DNA from: Betaproteobacteria bacterium
GTDB lineage: Bacteria; Pseudomonadota; Gammaproteobacteria; Burkholderiales; Burkholderiaceae
Reading direction: 5' to 3'
DNA: 8,920 nt
NCBI GenBank assembly: GCA_013205155.1
Contig: JABMMT010000025.1
Location: forward strand, 1 to 8,920
Made by a program: the position numbers and the translations under genes. The notes beneath the pieces are model-generated. The model did no database searches and was not told the DNA's origin. It was given only the letters and a program-made list of their open reading frames with translations. Below are positions 1-6,982 of this stretch, in pieces. Each line of letters starts with the position of its first letter. Position 1 is the stretch's first letter.

Positions 1-193
1 GAGCCTTGCGCCCAAGCCCCTGAATTTGACGCACGGTTTCTTGGGCATCCACTTCAGATCGCCCATAATGAACAGCAACATCCCAGCCCTGACGGGCGAA
101 CTCTAAGGCAATTTCTCGACCAAGACGCTTGGCGGCGCCAGTCACTAAAACGGCTTTATTTTGCTGGGATGATGGTGTTGAACTAGGGTTCAA
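1..193 (-). CDS. Pteridine-reductase-like short-chain dehydrogenase (5' part only)
   Basis: Only the N-terminal 64 or so residues are inside the window; the gene runs off the left edge. Reading leftward, the translation gives the first Rossmann strand and NADP-binding turn VLVTGAAKRLGREIA (about residues 15-29), followed by WDVAVHYGRS. The TGxxKRxG form of the glycine motif, with HYxRS after the second strand, is typical of the pteridine reductase (PTR1/FolM-like) branch of short-chain dehydrogenases, which reduce dihydrobiopterin or dihydrofolate with NADPH. The catalytic Tyr-x-x-x-Lys lies outside the window. The start is probably TTG at 191-193: an in-frame TAA immediately precedes it, no ATG or GTG lies before the Rossmann strand, and AAGAGA sits 6 bases upstream. 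It is divergent from the methyltransferase gene, 25 bases away. The SDR call is firm; the pteridine substrate is inferred. Confidence 0.8.
   Translation of the reverse strand, partial: MNPSSTPSSQQNKAVLVTGAAKRLGREIALEFARQGWDVAVHYGRSEVDAQETVRQIQGLGRKA
178..193. repeat. Short palindrome over the TTG start of the SDR gene
   Basis: TTGAAC and GTTCAA form a perfect 6-bp inverted repeat around TAGG. Its right arm contains the probable TTG start codon of the leftward SDR gene. Because the two divergent genes are only 25 bases apart, this dyad lies where the promoters must overlap. It could be an operator or a small mRNA hairpin at the start codon. It is short enough to be chance, so no function is assigned. 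Confidence 0.3.
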
Positions 194-218
194 TTAAATT
201 CTCTTAGACTAGCGAGCT

Positions 219-1406
219 ATGGATATTACCTTGACCAGCCTTGAAACGGAGCATAGCCAGCTTCTAAGTAACAAAATAGCTACACAAATCGCTCTAGAAG
301 GCGGTTGGATAGGCTTTTCTCGCTTTATGGAGATGGCCCTCTATGAGCCAGGTATGGGCTATTACAGTGCTGGGGCACATAAGTTGGGGGCTGGTGGTGA
401 TTTCACGACCGCGCCTGAACTGAGCCCCCTCTTTGGCGCCGCCATCTGCTCAACCCTTTTGCCCGTGCTTGAGGGCTTAAAAGCGCAAGGTTTGCCTACT
501 CAGATTTTGGAATTTGGGGCAGGAACTGGCAAGCTGGCCCAATCGATTCTGATGCGCTTGGATACCCTCGGCTTTTCATTGGATCGTTACGACATTATTG
601 AAATTTCACCAGACTTGGCTGAGCGCCAAAAAGAGCTTTTAACAGCGAGTCTTTCTAATTTGAAATCCACCACTCAATGCAATTGGTTAAAGGCCTTGCC
701 TGAAAATTACAAGGGCATTATTTTGGCAAATGAAGTCATTGATGCGATTCCCTGTGATGTGATTATTTTTCAAGATGATTTTTGGTATTGGTATGGGGTT
801 GCTTATGAAAATCAAAAATTTATCTGGAAGGCAGGAAACCCTGTTGAACAAGACTTGCTACCAGAGAGCTTATTAGGTGGAAATTTCTCAAAGGGCTATG
901 TCACTGAATTACATGCTCCTGCTAATGCCTGGATGCATCAAGTGGCTCAGCATTTGCATACCGGTTTATTTTTAACTTTTGACTACGGCTTTACAGAAAA
1001 TGAGTATTACCACCCTCAAAGACTTCAAGGCACCTTGATGGCACACCATCGCCACCACGCCATTCAGGATCCTTTTTATTTACCTGGCTTATGTGACATC
1101 ACTACTCATGTCGAGTGGTCACAAATTGCTCGCTGTGTCCTTGCTGAAAATGCAGATGATGTTTATCTATCAAACCAAGCAGGCTATTTACTCAATGCGG
1201 GGATTGGAGATATTGCACTAGAGATCGGTAATCCTGAAAATCCAAAAATCTTTTTGCCTATTTCAAATGCATTGCAAAAGTTATTATCTGAAGCCGAGAT
1301 GGGTGAATTATTTAAGGTCTTTGCATTCTCTAAAAATATTGGTCATTTTCTGCCTGGACATTCCCTAGAAGACCTGCCTGGCTTGGGCAGCAGAAATAGG
1401 CTCTAA
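219..1406 (+). CDS. MidA/NDUFAF7-family class I SAM-dependent methyltransferase
   Basis: This 395-residue protein belongs to the DUF185/Methyltransf_28 family. Visible family blocks are YEPGMGYY (43-50), DFTTAPELSPLFG (61-73), the SAM-binding motif I EFGAGTGKLA (98-107), ANEVIDAIP (170-178), TFDYGF (253-258), GTLMAHHRHH (271-280) and the C-terminal MGELFKVFAFSK (361-372). The mitochondrial homologue NDUFAF7/MidA dimethylates an arginine of the 49-kDa complex I subunit NDUFS2 during assembly; the bacterial target is not established. No signal peptide or membrane segment is visible, so it is presumably cytoplasmic. The ATG at 219 has only a weak, very close purine stretch upstream. Its stop overlaps that of the convergent cca gene by 4 bases. 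Length and all core motifs are intact. An NDUFA9-like gene lies just beyond cca. Family assignment is strong; the complex I role is inferred. Confidence 0.9.
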   Translation: MDITLTSLETEHSQLLSNKIATQIALEGGWIGFSRFMEMALYEPGMGYYSAGAHKLGAGGDFTTAPELSPLFGAAICSTLLPVLEGLKAQGLPTQILEFGAGTGKLAQSILMRLDTLGFSLDRYDIIEISPDLAERQKELLTASLSNLKSTTQCNWLKALPENYKGIILANEVIDAIPCDVIIFQDDFWYWYGVAYENQKFIWKAGNPVEQDLLPESLLGGNFSKGYVTELHAPANAWMHQVAQHLHTGLFLTFDYGFTENEYYHPQRLQGTLMAHHRHHAIQDPFYLPGLCDITTHVEWSQIARCVLAENADDVYLSNQAGYLLNAGIGDIALEIGNPENPKIFLPISNALQKLLSEAEMGELFKVFAFSKNIGHFLPGHSLEDLPGLGSRNRL

Positions 1407-2542
1407 TTCGCCGAAGACAGGAGGGCGCTAGTAATTGCAGCCAATCTTGCAGACTCAAAAGCACTACCTATGCGCTCACCATTTGAACGATCTTGTACCG
1501 CAATGCCAGAAATAATATCGGCAGTACTTAATACTTGTGCATGACGCATCGCTGCAATTAAAACGGATACCTTAAATCCAAGCCTCTTGGCAAGATCTAA
1601 TAGCATCTGTCCGCGATCTGGCTTGCGCCAAATATCAGCACGATTAAACCAAGCCAAGACATCGACTGCAGGATATAGCCCATCAGGATATTGATTGACT
1701 AGCCGCCCAAGATCACTAAAGATTTCACTAAAGTCACGCACTTCAATTGGCATACGAATGGCATCGGCCCATGAGCGAATTTCACTCGCCGGCAAACCCA
1801 TTAAAGTGATTGCGCATCGCTCTTCTAAATGATTGCTTGCCTTGTCATAATGCTCTATTAAATCCTCGCGAAATGCCTCTTTTGCTAAAAGAGCAGTTAA
1901 GTTAGACGGTAATATAGTTTTAGCTGCGCTCGTATTGAGTAAGACTTGAAACATATGGATTGGTTTGCTTGCAACTAAACCGCGGGCAAGCTCTTGCCAG
2001 ATACGCTCCGCAGACAATGCACTCAATTCATCTGATTTCACAATCGCCTTGAGTGCCAGCAAGGTTTCCTCAGCAACTGAAAACTCCGGAAAGCGCGCGG
2101 AAAAACGTGCTATGCGTAGCAAGCGCAATGGATCCTCAGCAAAGGCATCTGAAACATGACGAAATATCTTCGCAGCTAAATCTGCTTGCCCATTAAAAGG
2201 ATCAATAATCAGGCCGATCCATTTGCCATCAGCTCCTACTTCCTGAGCCATTGCATTAATGGTTAAATCCCGACGCTCTAAATCTTGTTCAAGACTAACC
2301 GTTGGATCAGCATAAAAATGAAAACCTTTATATCCGATGCCTGACTTACGTTCGGTCCTAGCAAGGGCATATTCAGCCTGAGTCTGTGGATGCAAAAATA
2401 CTGGAAAATCTTTACCAACAGGACGATAGCCGTTTGCGATCATCTCTTCTACAGTGGAGCCTACTACTACGTAGTCAACATCATTTATAGGCAGGCCCAT
2501 CAGGGTATCCCGAATAGCACCACCTACGGCATACACCTTCAT
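1403..2542 (-). CDS. cca: CCA-adding enzyme (tRNA nucleotidyltransferase)
   Basis: This 379-residue protein builds or repairs the 3' CCA end of tRNAs from CTP and ATP without a nucleic acid template. Class II nucleotidyltransferase signatures are clear: GGAIRDTLMG (7-16), the metal-binding Asp pair in NDVDYVVVG (D21, D23), ERRDLTINAMA (89-99), which helps select the base, and EDPLRLLRIARFSARF (136-151). The start MKVYAVGG matches the canonical family start. GAGGG lies about 8 bases upstream of ATG, which overlaps the stop of the preceding gene as TAATG, suggesting translational coupling. The C-terminal part aligns by eye with the E. coli HD-domain region (for example WRKPDR, 305-310), but the His-Asp metal motif of that domain is absent and the region is shortened. 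The protein is therefore shorter than the 412-residue E. coli enzyme and probably lacks the phosphohydrolase activities. CCA addition should be intact. Confidence 0.95.
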   Translation of the reverse strand: MKVYAVGGAIRDTLMGLPINDVDYVVVGSTVEEMIANGYRPVGKDFPVFLHPQTQAEYALARTERKSGIGYKGFHFYADPTVSLEQDLERRDLTINAMAQEVGADGKWIGLIIDPFNGQADLAAKIFRHVSDAFAEDPLRLLRIARFSARFPEFSVAEETLLALKAIVKSDELSALSAERIWQELARGLVASKPIHMFQVLLNTSAAKTILPSNLTALLAKEAFREDLIEHYDKASNHLEERCAITLMGLPASEIRSWADAIRMPIEVRDFSEIFSDLGRLVNQYPDGLYPAVDVLAWFNRADIWRKPDRGQMLLDLAKRLGFKVSVLIAAMRHAQVLSTADIISGIAVQDRSNGERIGSAFESARLAAITSALLSSAN

Positions 2543-3450
2543 TACTGCATGCCCTCTAAGGTACGCCGACTGACTTTAAAGACCTCTTTCAAGGCATCTC
2601 TACCGCCAAGAGGAAGAATGTTGGGTTGCTGCATAGATGCAATATTGTCACGCGACATTAAAGTTGGGCCGGGTAAAAACTCAAAAGCTAAGGCCTGAAC
2701 ATATCCAACAAATGAAGGCACTGGAATGATGAGGCAGGAGGCTCCGACCTTATGTTTAGCTAACTCCACGATCTCTTTCATGGTGTAAACCGTAGGGCCC
2801 ACTAAATCGTAGGACTGATGAATCGTTTCTGGCATCGTTAGCGAATTTAGAAAAGCACTAGCAACATCATCGACACTAACTGGCTGAAATCGGGCGGTAT
2901 GGTTAGCTAATGGCATTACCGGAAATAACTTAGTTAACTTAGCAAATAAATTAATGAATTGATCTTGTGAACCAAAAATGACCGAGGGTCTAAAGATGGT
3001 CCAATCTAAATGACTTGCTTTAACAGCAGCTTCCCCATCGCCCTTACTCCGCTGATACATGGAAGGTCCATTTGAATCGGCACCTAATGCGCTCATATGC
3101 AAATATCGCTTTAAACCATGCATCTGCATTGCAGTAAGAATATTTTTTGGTAAATCTACATGCGCAGCTTTAAATACTTTGCCATAAGGCTGTGCAGGCT
3201 TGTCATGTAATACCCCAACTAAATTGATTACTGCACCATTTGCTTCAATCCGCGAGCATAAATCTTGCAATACATCAAACTCATGGACATCTGCATCTTC
3301 TAAATGCACTTTTGGCAGAATACGCAATTCTCTCGCAGCAGCCAAATGACTAGTAGGGATCAAAACAGAATGGCCTGCAGCCTGTAGTTTAGCTGTTAAA
3401 ACACGGCCAACAAAACCGTTGCCGCCAATCAGAAGAATGTCATATTTCAT
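2542..3450 (-). CDS. NDUFA9-like NAD(P)-binding epimerase/dehydratase-family protein
   Basis: This 302-residue atypical short-chain dehydrogenase has an N-terminal Rossmann motif GGNGFVG (9-15), HMSALGAD (118-125), a YQRSK motif in the active-site Tyr-x-x-x-Lys position (132-136), FRPSVIFG (153-160) and FQPVSVDDVA (188-197). MSRDNIASMQQPNI near the C-terminus (265-278) resembles the TxDN segment of the complex I NDUFA9 group. In mitochondria and alphaproteobacteria NDUFA9 is an accessory complex I subunit; in betaproteobacteria the role is unproven, and a quinone or sugar-nucleotide reductase is also possible. I chose the start at 3450 because MKYDILLIGGNG begins directly at the first strand and AAAAAGG lies about 7 bases upstream. 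A longer in-frame opening to 3525 would overlap the slt end and adds a proline-rich, non-homologous stretch. It begins 28 bases after slt and is coupled to cca through TAATG. Confidence 0.88.
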   Translation of the reverse strand: MKYDILLIGGNGFVGRVLTAKLQAAGHSVLIPTSHLAAARELRILPKVHLEDADVHEFDVLQDLCSRIEANGAVINLVGVLHDKPAQPYGKVFKAAHVDLPKNILTAMQMHGLKRYLHMSALGADSNGPSMYQRSKGDGEAAVKASHLDWTIFRPSVIFGSQDQFINLFAKLTKLFPVMPLANHTARFQPVSVDDVASAFLNSLTMPETIHQSYDLVGPTVYTMKEIVELAKHKVGASCLIIPVPSFVGYVQALAFEFLPGPTLMSRDNIASMQQPNILPLGGRDALKEVFKVSRRTLEGMQ

Positions 3451-3478
3451 TTGAGACCTTTTTATTAATGGGGCATCT

Positions 3479-5443
3479 TTATGGTAATTCAGTTTGGGTG
3501 GCAGTCTTGGGGGCAATGGTGCCAAGTCGCTGCTTTAATGATTGTTCTTTTCCATGCATTACCGATGAATAGTAATTTGCATTTGAAAGTACGTTTTTTA
3601 CATAGACACGTGTCTCAGTGAAGGGAATGGTTTCAGCAAAGATGGCACCTTCAGTTGGACTAGTTAATTTTTCTCGCCACAGCTTTGAGCGAGATGGGCC
3701 TGCGTTATATGCCGCAGATGCCAAGACCCATGATCCATCCAAATCGATCAACACCATATTTAAATAGTTACTGCCTAAAGTTAAATTCGTATTGGTATCG
3801 CTTAATTTGTCATTGGTGTAATTAGTCATCCCAATTTTCTTGGCAACATACTTAGCCGTATTAGGCATGACCTGCATTAAACCAGATGCTCCCACAGAAG
3901 AAGATGCATTAATGATAAAACGAGACTCTTGACGAATCAGGCCATAAGCCCAAGCTAAATTTAAATCGATCTGCCGTGCAATAGGAGATAACTCATCTCG
4001 AAAAGGAGTTGGATAGCGCAAACTAAAATCATGCTCTTCCTTTGTACGGTCAGCGGTATTAACAACACGATCATACAAATTAATACGTTTGGCATATTCC
4101 GATGCTGCAAGTAATTGCTTATCAGTCATATTGCGCAATTCCCAATTCCACTCTCGATTACCCTCGAAGCGCAAATTCATGGCATAAAGCCGCTCACCCC
4201 TAATGAAACCTTTGCGACTTACCATCGTATCGATTTCTTGATCACCAACCTTGGTTCGCGCTGGAGCTTGATTAGATTTGCCCAGCTCTTCTCGTGCAAG
4301 TTGGCCATAAAAGTTGTATTGGTTATCTATCAACTCAAAACTCTCTTTGGCTTTAGCGTCCTGGCCCTCAACTTTTAAAGCGCGCCCATACCAATAGGTC
4401 CAAGCAGGATCACGGCCTCTCACTACAGGATTCATACCCTCAATGGCATTCTTGACTAAGGTCCAATCTTTGGCACGCAAGCCTGCTCGTACTTTCCATT
4501 CTTGACTTTCGGCGGATAACAATTCGTTGTATCCAAGCTCTTGTTGGAAACGATAAGCATCATCAGCCTTAGGATCTAATTTCTTTGCTAAGAATTGGCC
4601 GATCACACCCCATGCTACCGCTTGATTCTCTTTGCTATACCGAGAAGCATTCTGAGAAAAATCTCGGTATGTCTTGGCAGGGTCTACTTTTGCAGCCTTT
4701 ACAATCTCGGTAATTGAATCCTCACCACCGAGGCGCCTAGCCATAGTATCAAAGCCTTTTTCACTCGCAGCTCTCCCAATCGCTTTAGCCTCACTTGGAG
4801 TCATGCCACCAGCAGCAACTAATGCAGGAACCAACTCTTGGCATGCCTGTCCAAAATAACTAGGATCTAACAACACCGATCGCGAATCTATAGCCAACTT
4901 TGTGGGATTTTCACCTTGAGATAATTTAGAAAGTAAGGAATAGCATTTCACTTGAGTGTCATCATCCAAAACAAACTTGGCATACTCTGCATCAAAACGT
5001 GACCAGTCTTTTCTTTTGCCCAAAACTAATAACCAATCATTACGCATACGATCAGCCAAAGCTGTACCTTGGTATTGATTCAAAAATGCTACTACCTGAG
5101 CATCCGCACTATAGTCACCTCTTGGGCCACCAGCGCTATCAAACATTTGGGGCTTGATGCGAAAATACGCCACATAATCATCAAATGGATAGTTCACTAG
5201 ATTGCTTGCAAGTTGCTGGGCCCGAAACACATCATTCTTTTTTGCTGCTTCACGCAAATCAATAAACATCCGGTCTGCATCGGTGATCTCTGGCGGCGCT
5301 ACCTTGCTCTCATAGGACTTAGGTAGTTTGGGCTTTTTTATTTTTTCAGCAAAAGCGCTATTAGCAGCTAAAGCCAGGCCCAAAATGAGGGCTCCCGCGA
5401 TGCGCTGATATTTGCTTTTCTGAACAGCAGACTTCATATTCAC
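3479..5443 (-). CDS. slt: Soluble lytic murein transglycosylase (Slt70-like)
   Basis: This 654-residue periplasmic enzyme cleaves the MurNAc-GlcNAc bond of peptidoglycan with formation of 1,6-anhydroMurNAc. Residues 1-32 form a signal peptide: basic stretch, hydrophobic core GALILGLALA, then NSAFA before the likely cut. Residues about 50-480 are helix-rich, matching the Slt70 superhelical U and L domains. The catalytic C-terminal domain has AYGLIRQESRF with the acid Glu at 506, GASGLMQVMPNTA (518-530), AAYNAGPSRSKLW (577-589) and PFTETRVYVKNV (607-618). Length is close to the 645 residues of E. coli Slt70. The GTG start at 5443 is favoured because AGGG lies 7 bases upstream; the alternative ATG two codons later would have a 13-base spacing. 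It is the first gene of the slt/NDUFA9-like/cca run and is divergent from the cyclo-ligase gene. Confidence 0.93.
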   Translation of the reverse strand: MNMKSAVQKSKYQRIAGALILGLALAANSAFAEKIKKPKLPKSYESKVAPPEITDADRMFIDLREAAKKNDVFRAQQLASNLVNYPFDDYVAYFRIKPQMFDSAGGPRGDYSADAQVVAFLNQYQGTALADRMRNDWLLVLGKRKDWSRFDAEYAKFVLDDDTQVKCYSLLSKLSQGENPTKLAIDSRSVLLDPSYFGQACQELVPALVAAGGMTPSEAKAIGRAASEKGFDTMARRLGGEDSITEIVKAAKVDPAKTYRDFSQNASRYSKENQAVAWGVIGQFLAKKLDPKADDAYRFQQELGYNELLSAESQEWKVRAGLRAKDWTLVKNAIEGMNPVVRGRDPAWTYWYGRALKVEGQDAKAKESFELIDNQYNFYGQLAREELGKSNQAPARTKVGDQEIDTMVSRKGFIRGERLYAMNLRFEGNREWNWELRNMTDKQLLAASEYAKRINLYDRVVNTADRTKEEHDFSLRYPTPFRDELSPIARQIDLNLAWAYGLIRQESRFIINASSSVGASGLMQVMPNTAKYVAKKIGMTNYTNDKLSDTNTNLTLGSNYLNMVLIDLDGSWVLASAAYNAGPSRSKLWREKLTSPTEGAIFAETIPFTETRVYVKNVLSNANYYSSVMHGKEQSLKQRLGTIAPKTATQTELP

Positions 5444-5481
5444 AATCTAGCCCTATATATTTACTTGGTGGTAAGGTACTT

Positions 5482-5509
5482 ACTATAAATGGTAATTTTC
5501 GCCTGATAA
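5482..5509 (-). promoter_or_regulatory. Candidate sigma-70 promoter of the slt operon
   Basis: On the minus strand TTATCA (5509-5504, four of six matches to the -35 consensus) and TATAGT (5487-5482, a good -10) are 16 bases apart. This predicts transcription starting near 5475 and a leader of about 32 bases before the GTG start of slt. On the opposite strand TATAAA (5484-5489) overlaps this -10 and could serve the divergent cyclo-ligase gene, but its -35 is poor. The placement is by eye only. Confidence 0.4.
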
Positions 5510-5517
5510 TCATAGAT

Positions 5518-6135
5518 ATGCACGGTAATTCGCCAAAAACTCTAAGGCAGGATTTGTTAAGACGACGCAAAGAATTTGCGGCCGAGGAAAATCATGCCCG
5601 TACAACTGAAAACCTGATCGCAAAACTTAATCAATTCCTAATCGGCGCTGGTAACTCCTTGCAATCTATTGCCCTCTACTGGCCTATTCAGGATGAAATG
5701 GATTTACGTCCCGCCTTATTATCATGGGCAAATTTAGAATCGAGTAGACAACTAGCCTTGCCATTTGCGCGTCCTGACAAGCATCTCGATTTTTATCAAT
5801 GGCAAGATGGTGATCGCCTCATCCCCAGTCAGCACGGGGTACCAGAGCCCGATCCAAGCAATTCCAAAAGACTAGCCCTCACCCCAGATTGCATTTTGAT
5901 CCCTTGCGTAGGGTGGTCTAGCTCAAATCTTGGCTCAAATACACACTACTGGCGTCTAGGGTATGGCGGAGGATATTTTGACCGTACCTTAGCTCAACTG
6001 AGAAAAGATAAGCCAACCCTAATCTGTATCGGGATTGGCTATGATTGGCAAAAATTAGATGATGCTCAGTGGACAGCCCAAACACATGATGAGCCACTCG
6101 ATATTCTGATTACCGAATCAGGAATTTTTCGTTAA
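5518..6135 (+). CDS. ygfA: 5-formyltetrahydrofolate cyclo-ligase (MTHFS family)
   Basis: This 205-residue enzyme converts 5-formyl-THF plus ATP to 5,10-methenyl-THF, returning the storage or inhibitory folate to the one-carbon pool. The N-terminal helix KTLRQDLLRRRKEF (7-20), ALYWPIQDEMDLRPAL (52-67), the central ILIPCVGW (126-133) and the ATP/phosphate-binding loop RLGYGGGYFDR (146-156) are family signatures, as is the closing DEPLDILITE (191-200). Between IPCVG and RLGYGGG there are more residues (SSSNLGSNTHYW) than in the short turn I recall for typical members. In E. coli the homologue is YgfA (also called Fau or FthC). No strong Shine-Dalgarno sequence precedes the ATG. It is divergent from slt (74-base gap) and converges on metF with an 18-base overlap, giving this end of the window a folate theme. 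Confidence 0.93.
   Translation: MHGNSPKTLRQDLLRRRKEFAAEENHARTTENLIAKLNQFLIGAGNSLQSIALYWPIQDEMDLRPALLSWANLESSRQLALPFARPDKHLDFYQWQDGDRLIPSQHGVPEPDPSNSKRLALTPDCILIPCVGWSSSNLGSNTHYWRLGYGGGYFDRTLAQLRKDKPTLICIGIGYDWQKLDDAQWTAQTHDEPLDILITESGIFR
6104..6129 (+). terminator. Terminator-like hairpin inside the last codons of the cyclo-ligase gene
   Basis: CTGATT (6106-6111) and AATCAG (6116-6121) pair around ACCG, extended by a T-G wobble and a T-A pair to 8 bp, and are followed by one A and TTTTT (6125-6129). This looks like a weak intrinsic terminator on the plus strand. The stem is AT-rich, and the T run ends before the TAA stop at 6133-6135, so efficient termination here would remove the stop codon. 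On the minus strand no U run follows, so it is not a good metF terminator. Confidence 0.3.
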
Positions 6136-6954
6136 ATCTAGATTGTCAGCAATCGCTAAAATTGGGTCTGCTTGATTTAAAGAATAAAAGTGTAATCCTG
6201 GCGCGCCAGCAGTTAAAAGCTGATCACATAAATCAGTTACCACCTCTTCACCAAAAGCACGGATCGAAGCAATATCATCTCCATATGACTGGAGGCGCAA
6301 ACGTATCCAGCGCGGAATCTCGGCACCGCAAGCATCAGAAAAACGCAATAACTGAGTACTGTTTGTAATGGGCATAATGCCAGCAATCACCGGTTGGCCT
6401 GCACCTAAGTGATAAGCCTCATCCACAAAGCGAAAGTAAGCATCGCTATTATAAAAGTACTGAGTAACGGCTGAATTAGCTCCGGCCTTCATCTTCTGTG
6501 CAAAGAATTTAACATCACTAGCAGGTGATTTAGCCTGAGGATGGGTTTCTGGATAAGCAGCTACATCAATATGAAACCAATCGCCTGTCTCTGCACGAAT
6601 GAATTCCACCAGCTCATTAGCATGATGAAACTCACCGTACTGACCCATGCCAGATGGCAAATCACCACGCAAAGCCACAATCCGTTTAACACCCAAGTCT
6701 TTGTACTGCTGTAATATTTGACGAACGCTATCTCGCGAGCTACCTACGCAAGATAAGTGTGGTGCTACAGCAGCACCAGCCGCATGAATTTCACTCGCTA
6801 CTTTCAAGGTGCCAGACTGTGTAGAGCCACCAGCACCAAAGGTCACAGAATAAAATGCGGGCTTGAGAGTTTCACTCAAACGCTCGCGTACGAGATGCAA
6901 CTTCTTCTCGCCTTCAGGCGTCTTTGGCGGGAAAAATTCGACGCTTAATTCCAT
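6118..6954 (-). CDS. metF: 5,10-methylenetetrahydrofolate reductase
   Basis: This 278-residue flavoenzyme reduces 5,10-methylene-THF to 5-methyl-THF, the methyl donor for methionine synthesis from homocysteine. Visible signatures are SVEFFPPKTPEGEK near the start (Glu6 is equivalent to the catalytic Glu28 of E. coli MetF), YSVTFGAGGSTQ (35-46), PHLSCVGSSRDSV (65-77), VALRGDLP with Asp98 (equivalent to Asp120, which tunes the flavin), DVAAYPETHP (130-139), TQYFY with Gln165, and IAGIMPI (190-196). The length fits bacterial MetF. It begins 28 bases after ahcY on the same strand, with no terminator between, so the two are probably cotranscribed under the SAH riboswitch upstream of ahcY. Its 3' end overlaps the convergent cyclo-ligase gene by 18 bases. 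The ribosome binding site is weak (AGG, 9 bases from ATG). Confidence 0.97.
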   Translation of the reverse strand: MELSVEFFPPKTPEGEKKLHLVRERLSETLKPAFYSVTFGAGGSTQSGTLKVASEIHAAGAAVAPHLSCVGSSRDSVRQILQQYKDLGVKRIVALRGDLPSGMGQYGEFHHANELVEFIRAETGDWFHIDVAAYPETHPQAKSPASDVKFFAQKMKAGANSAVTQYFYNSDAYFRFVDEAYHLGAGQPVIAGIMPITNSTQLLRFSDACGAEIPRWIRLRLQSYGDDIASIRAFGEEVVTDLCDQLLTAGAPGLHFYSLNQADPILAIADNLDLTKNS

Positions 6955-6982
6955 GATCTTGGGCCTGTTTTTCTAGAGTGGG

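Noticed and set aside
1374..1390. CTGCC/GGCAG hairpin near the midA-cca convergence as a terminator
   Set aside because: The stem is only 5 bp, with no T run on either side in the right direction, and it lies inside the midA coding region.
1965..2698. Small plus-strand openings opposite cca and the NDUFA9-like gene
   Set aside because: They are antisense to well-supported genes, with no ribosome binding sites or recognisable protein features.
3451..3525. N-terminal extension of the NDUFA9-like protein to 3525
   Set aside because: It would run into the 3' end of slt, adds a proline-rich stretch before the first Rossmann strand, and the ATG at 3450 has a good AAGG site.
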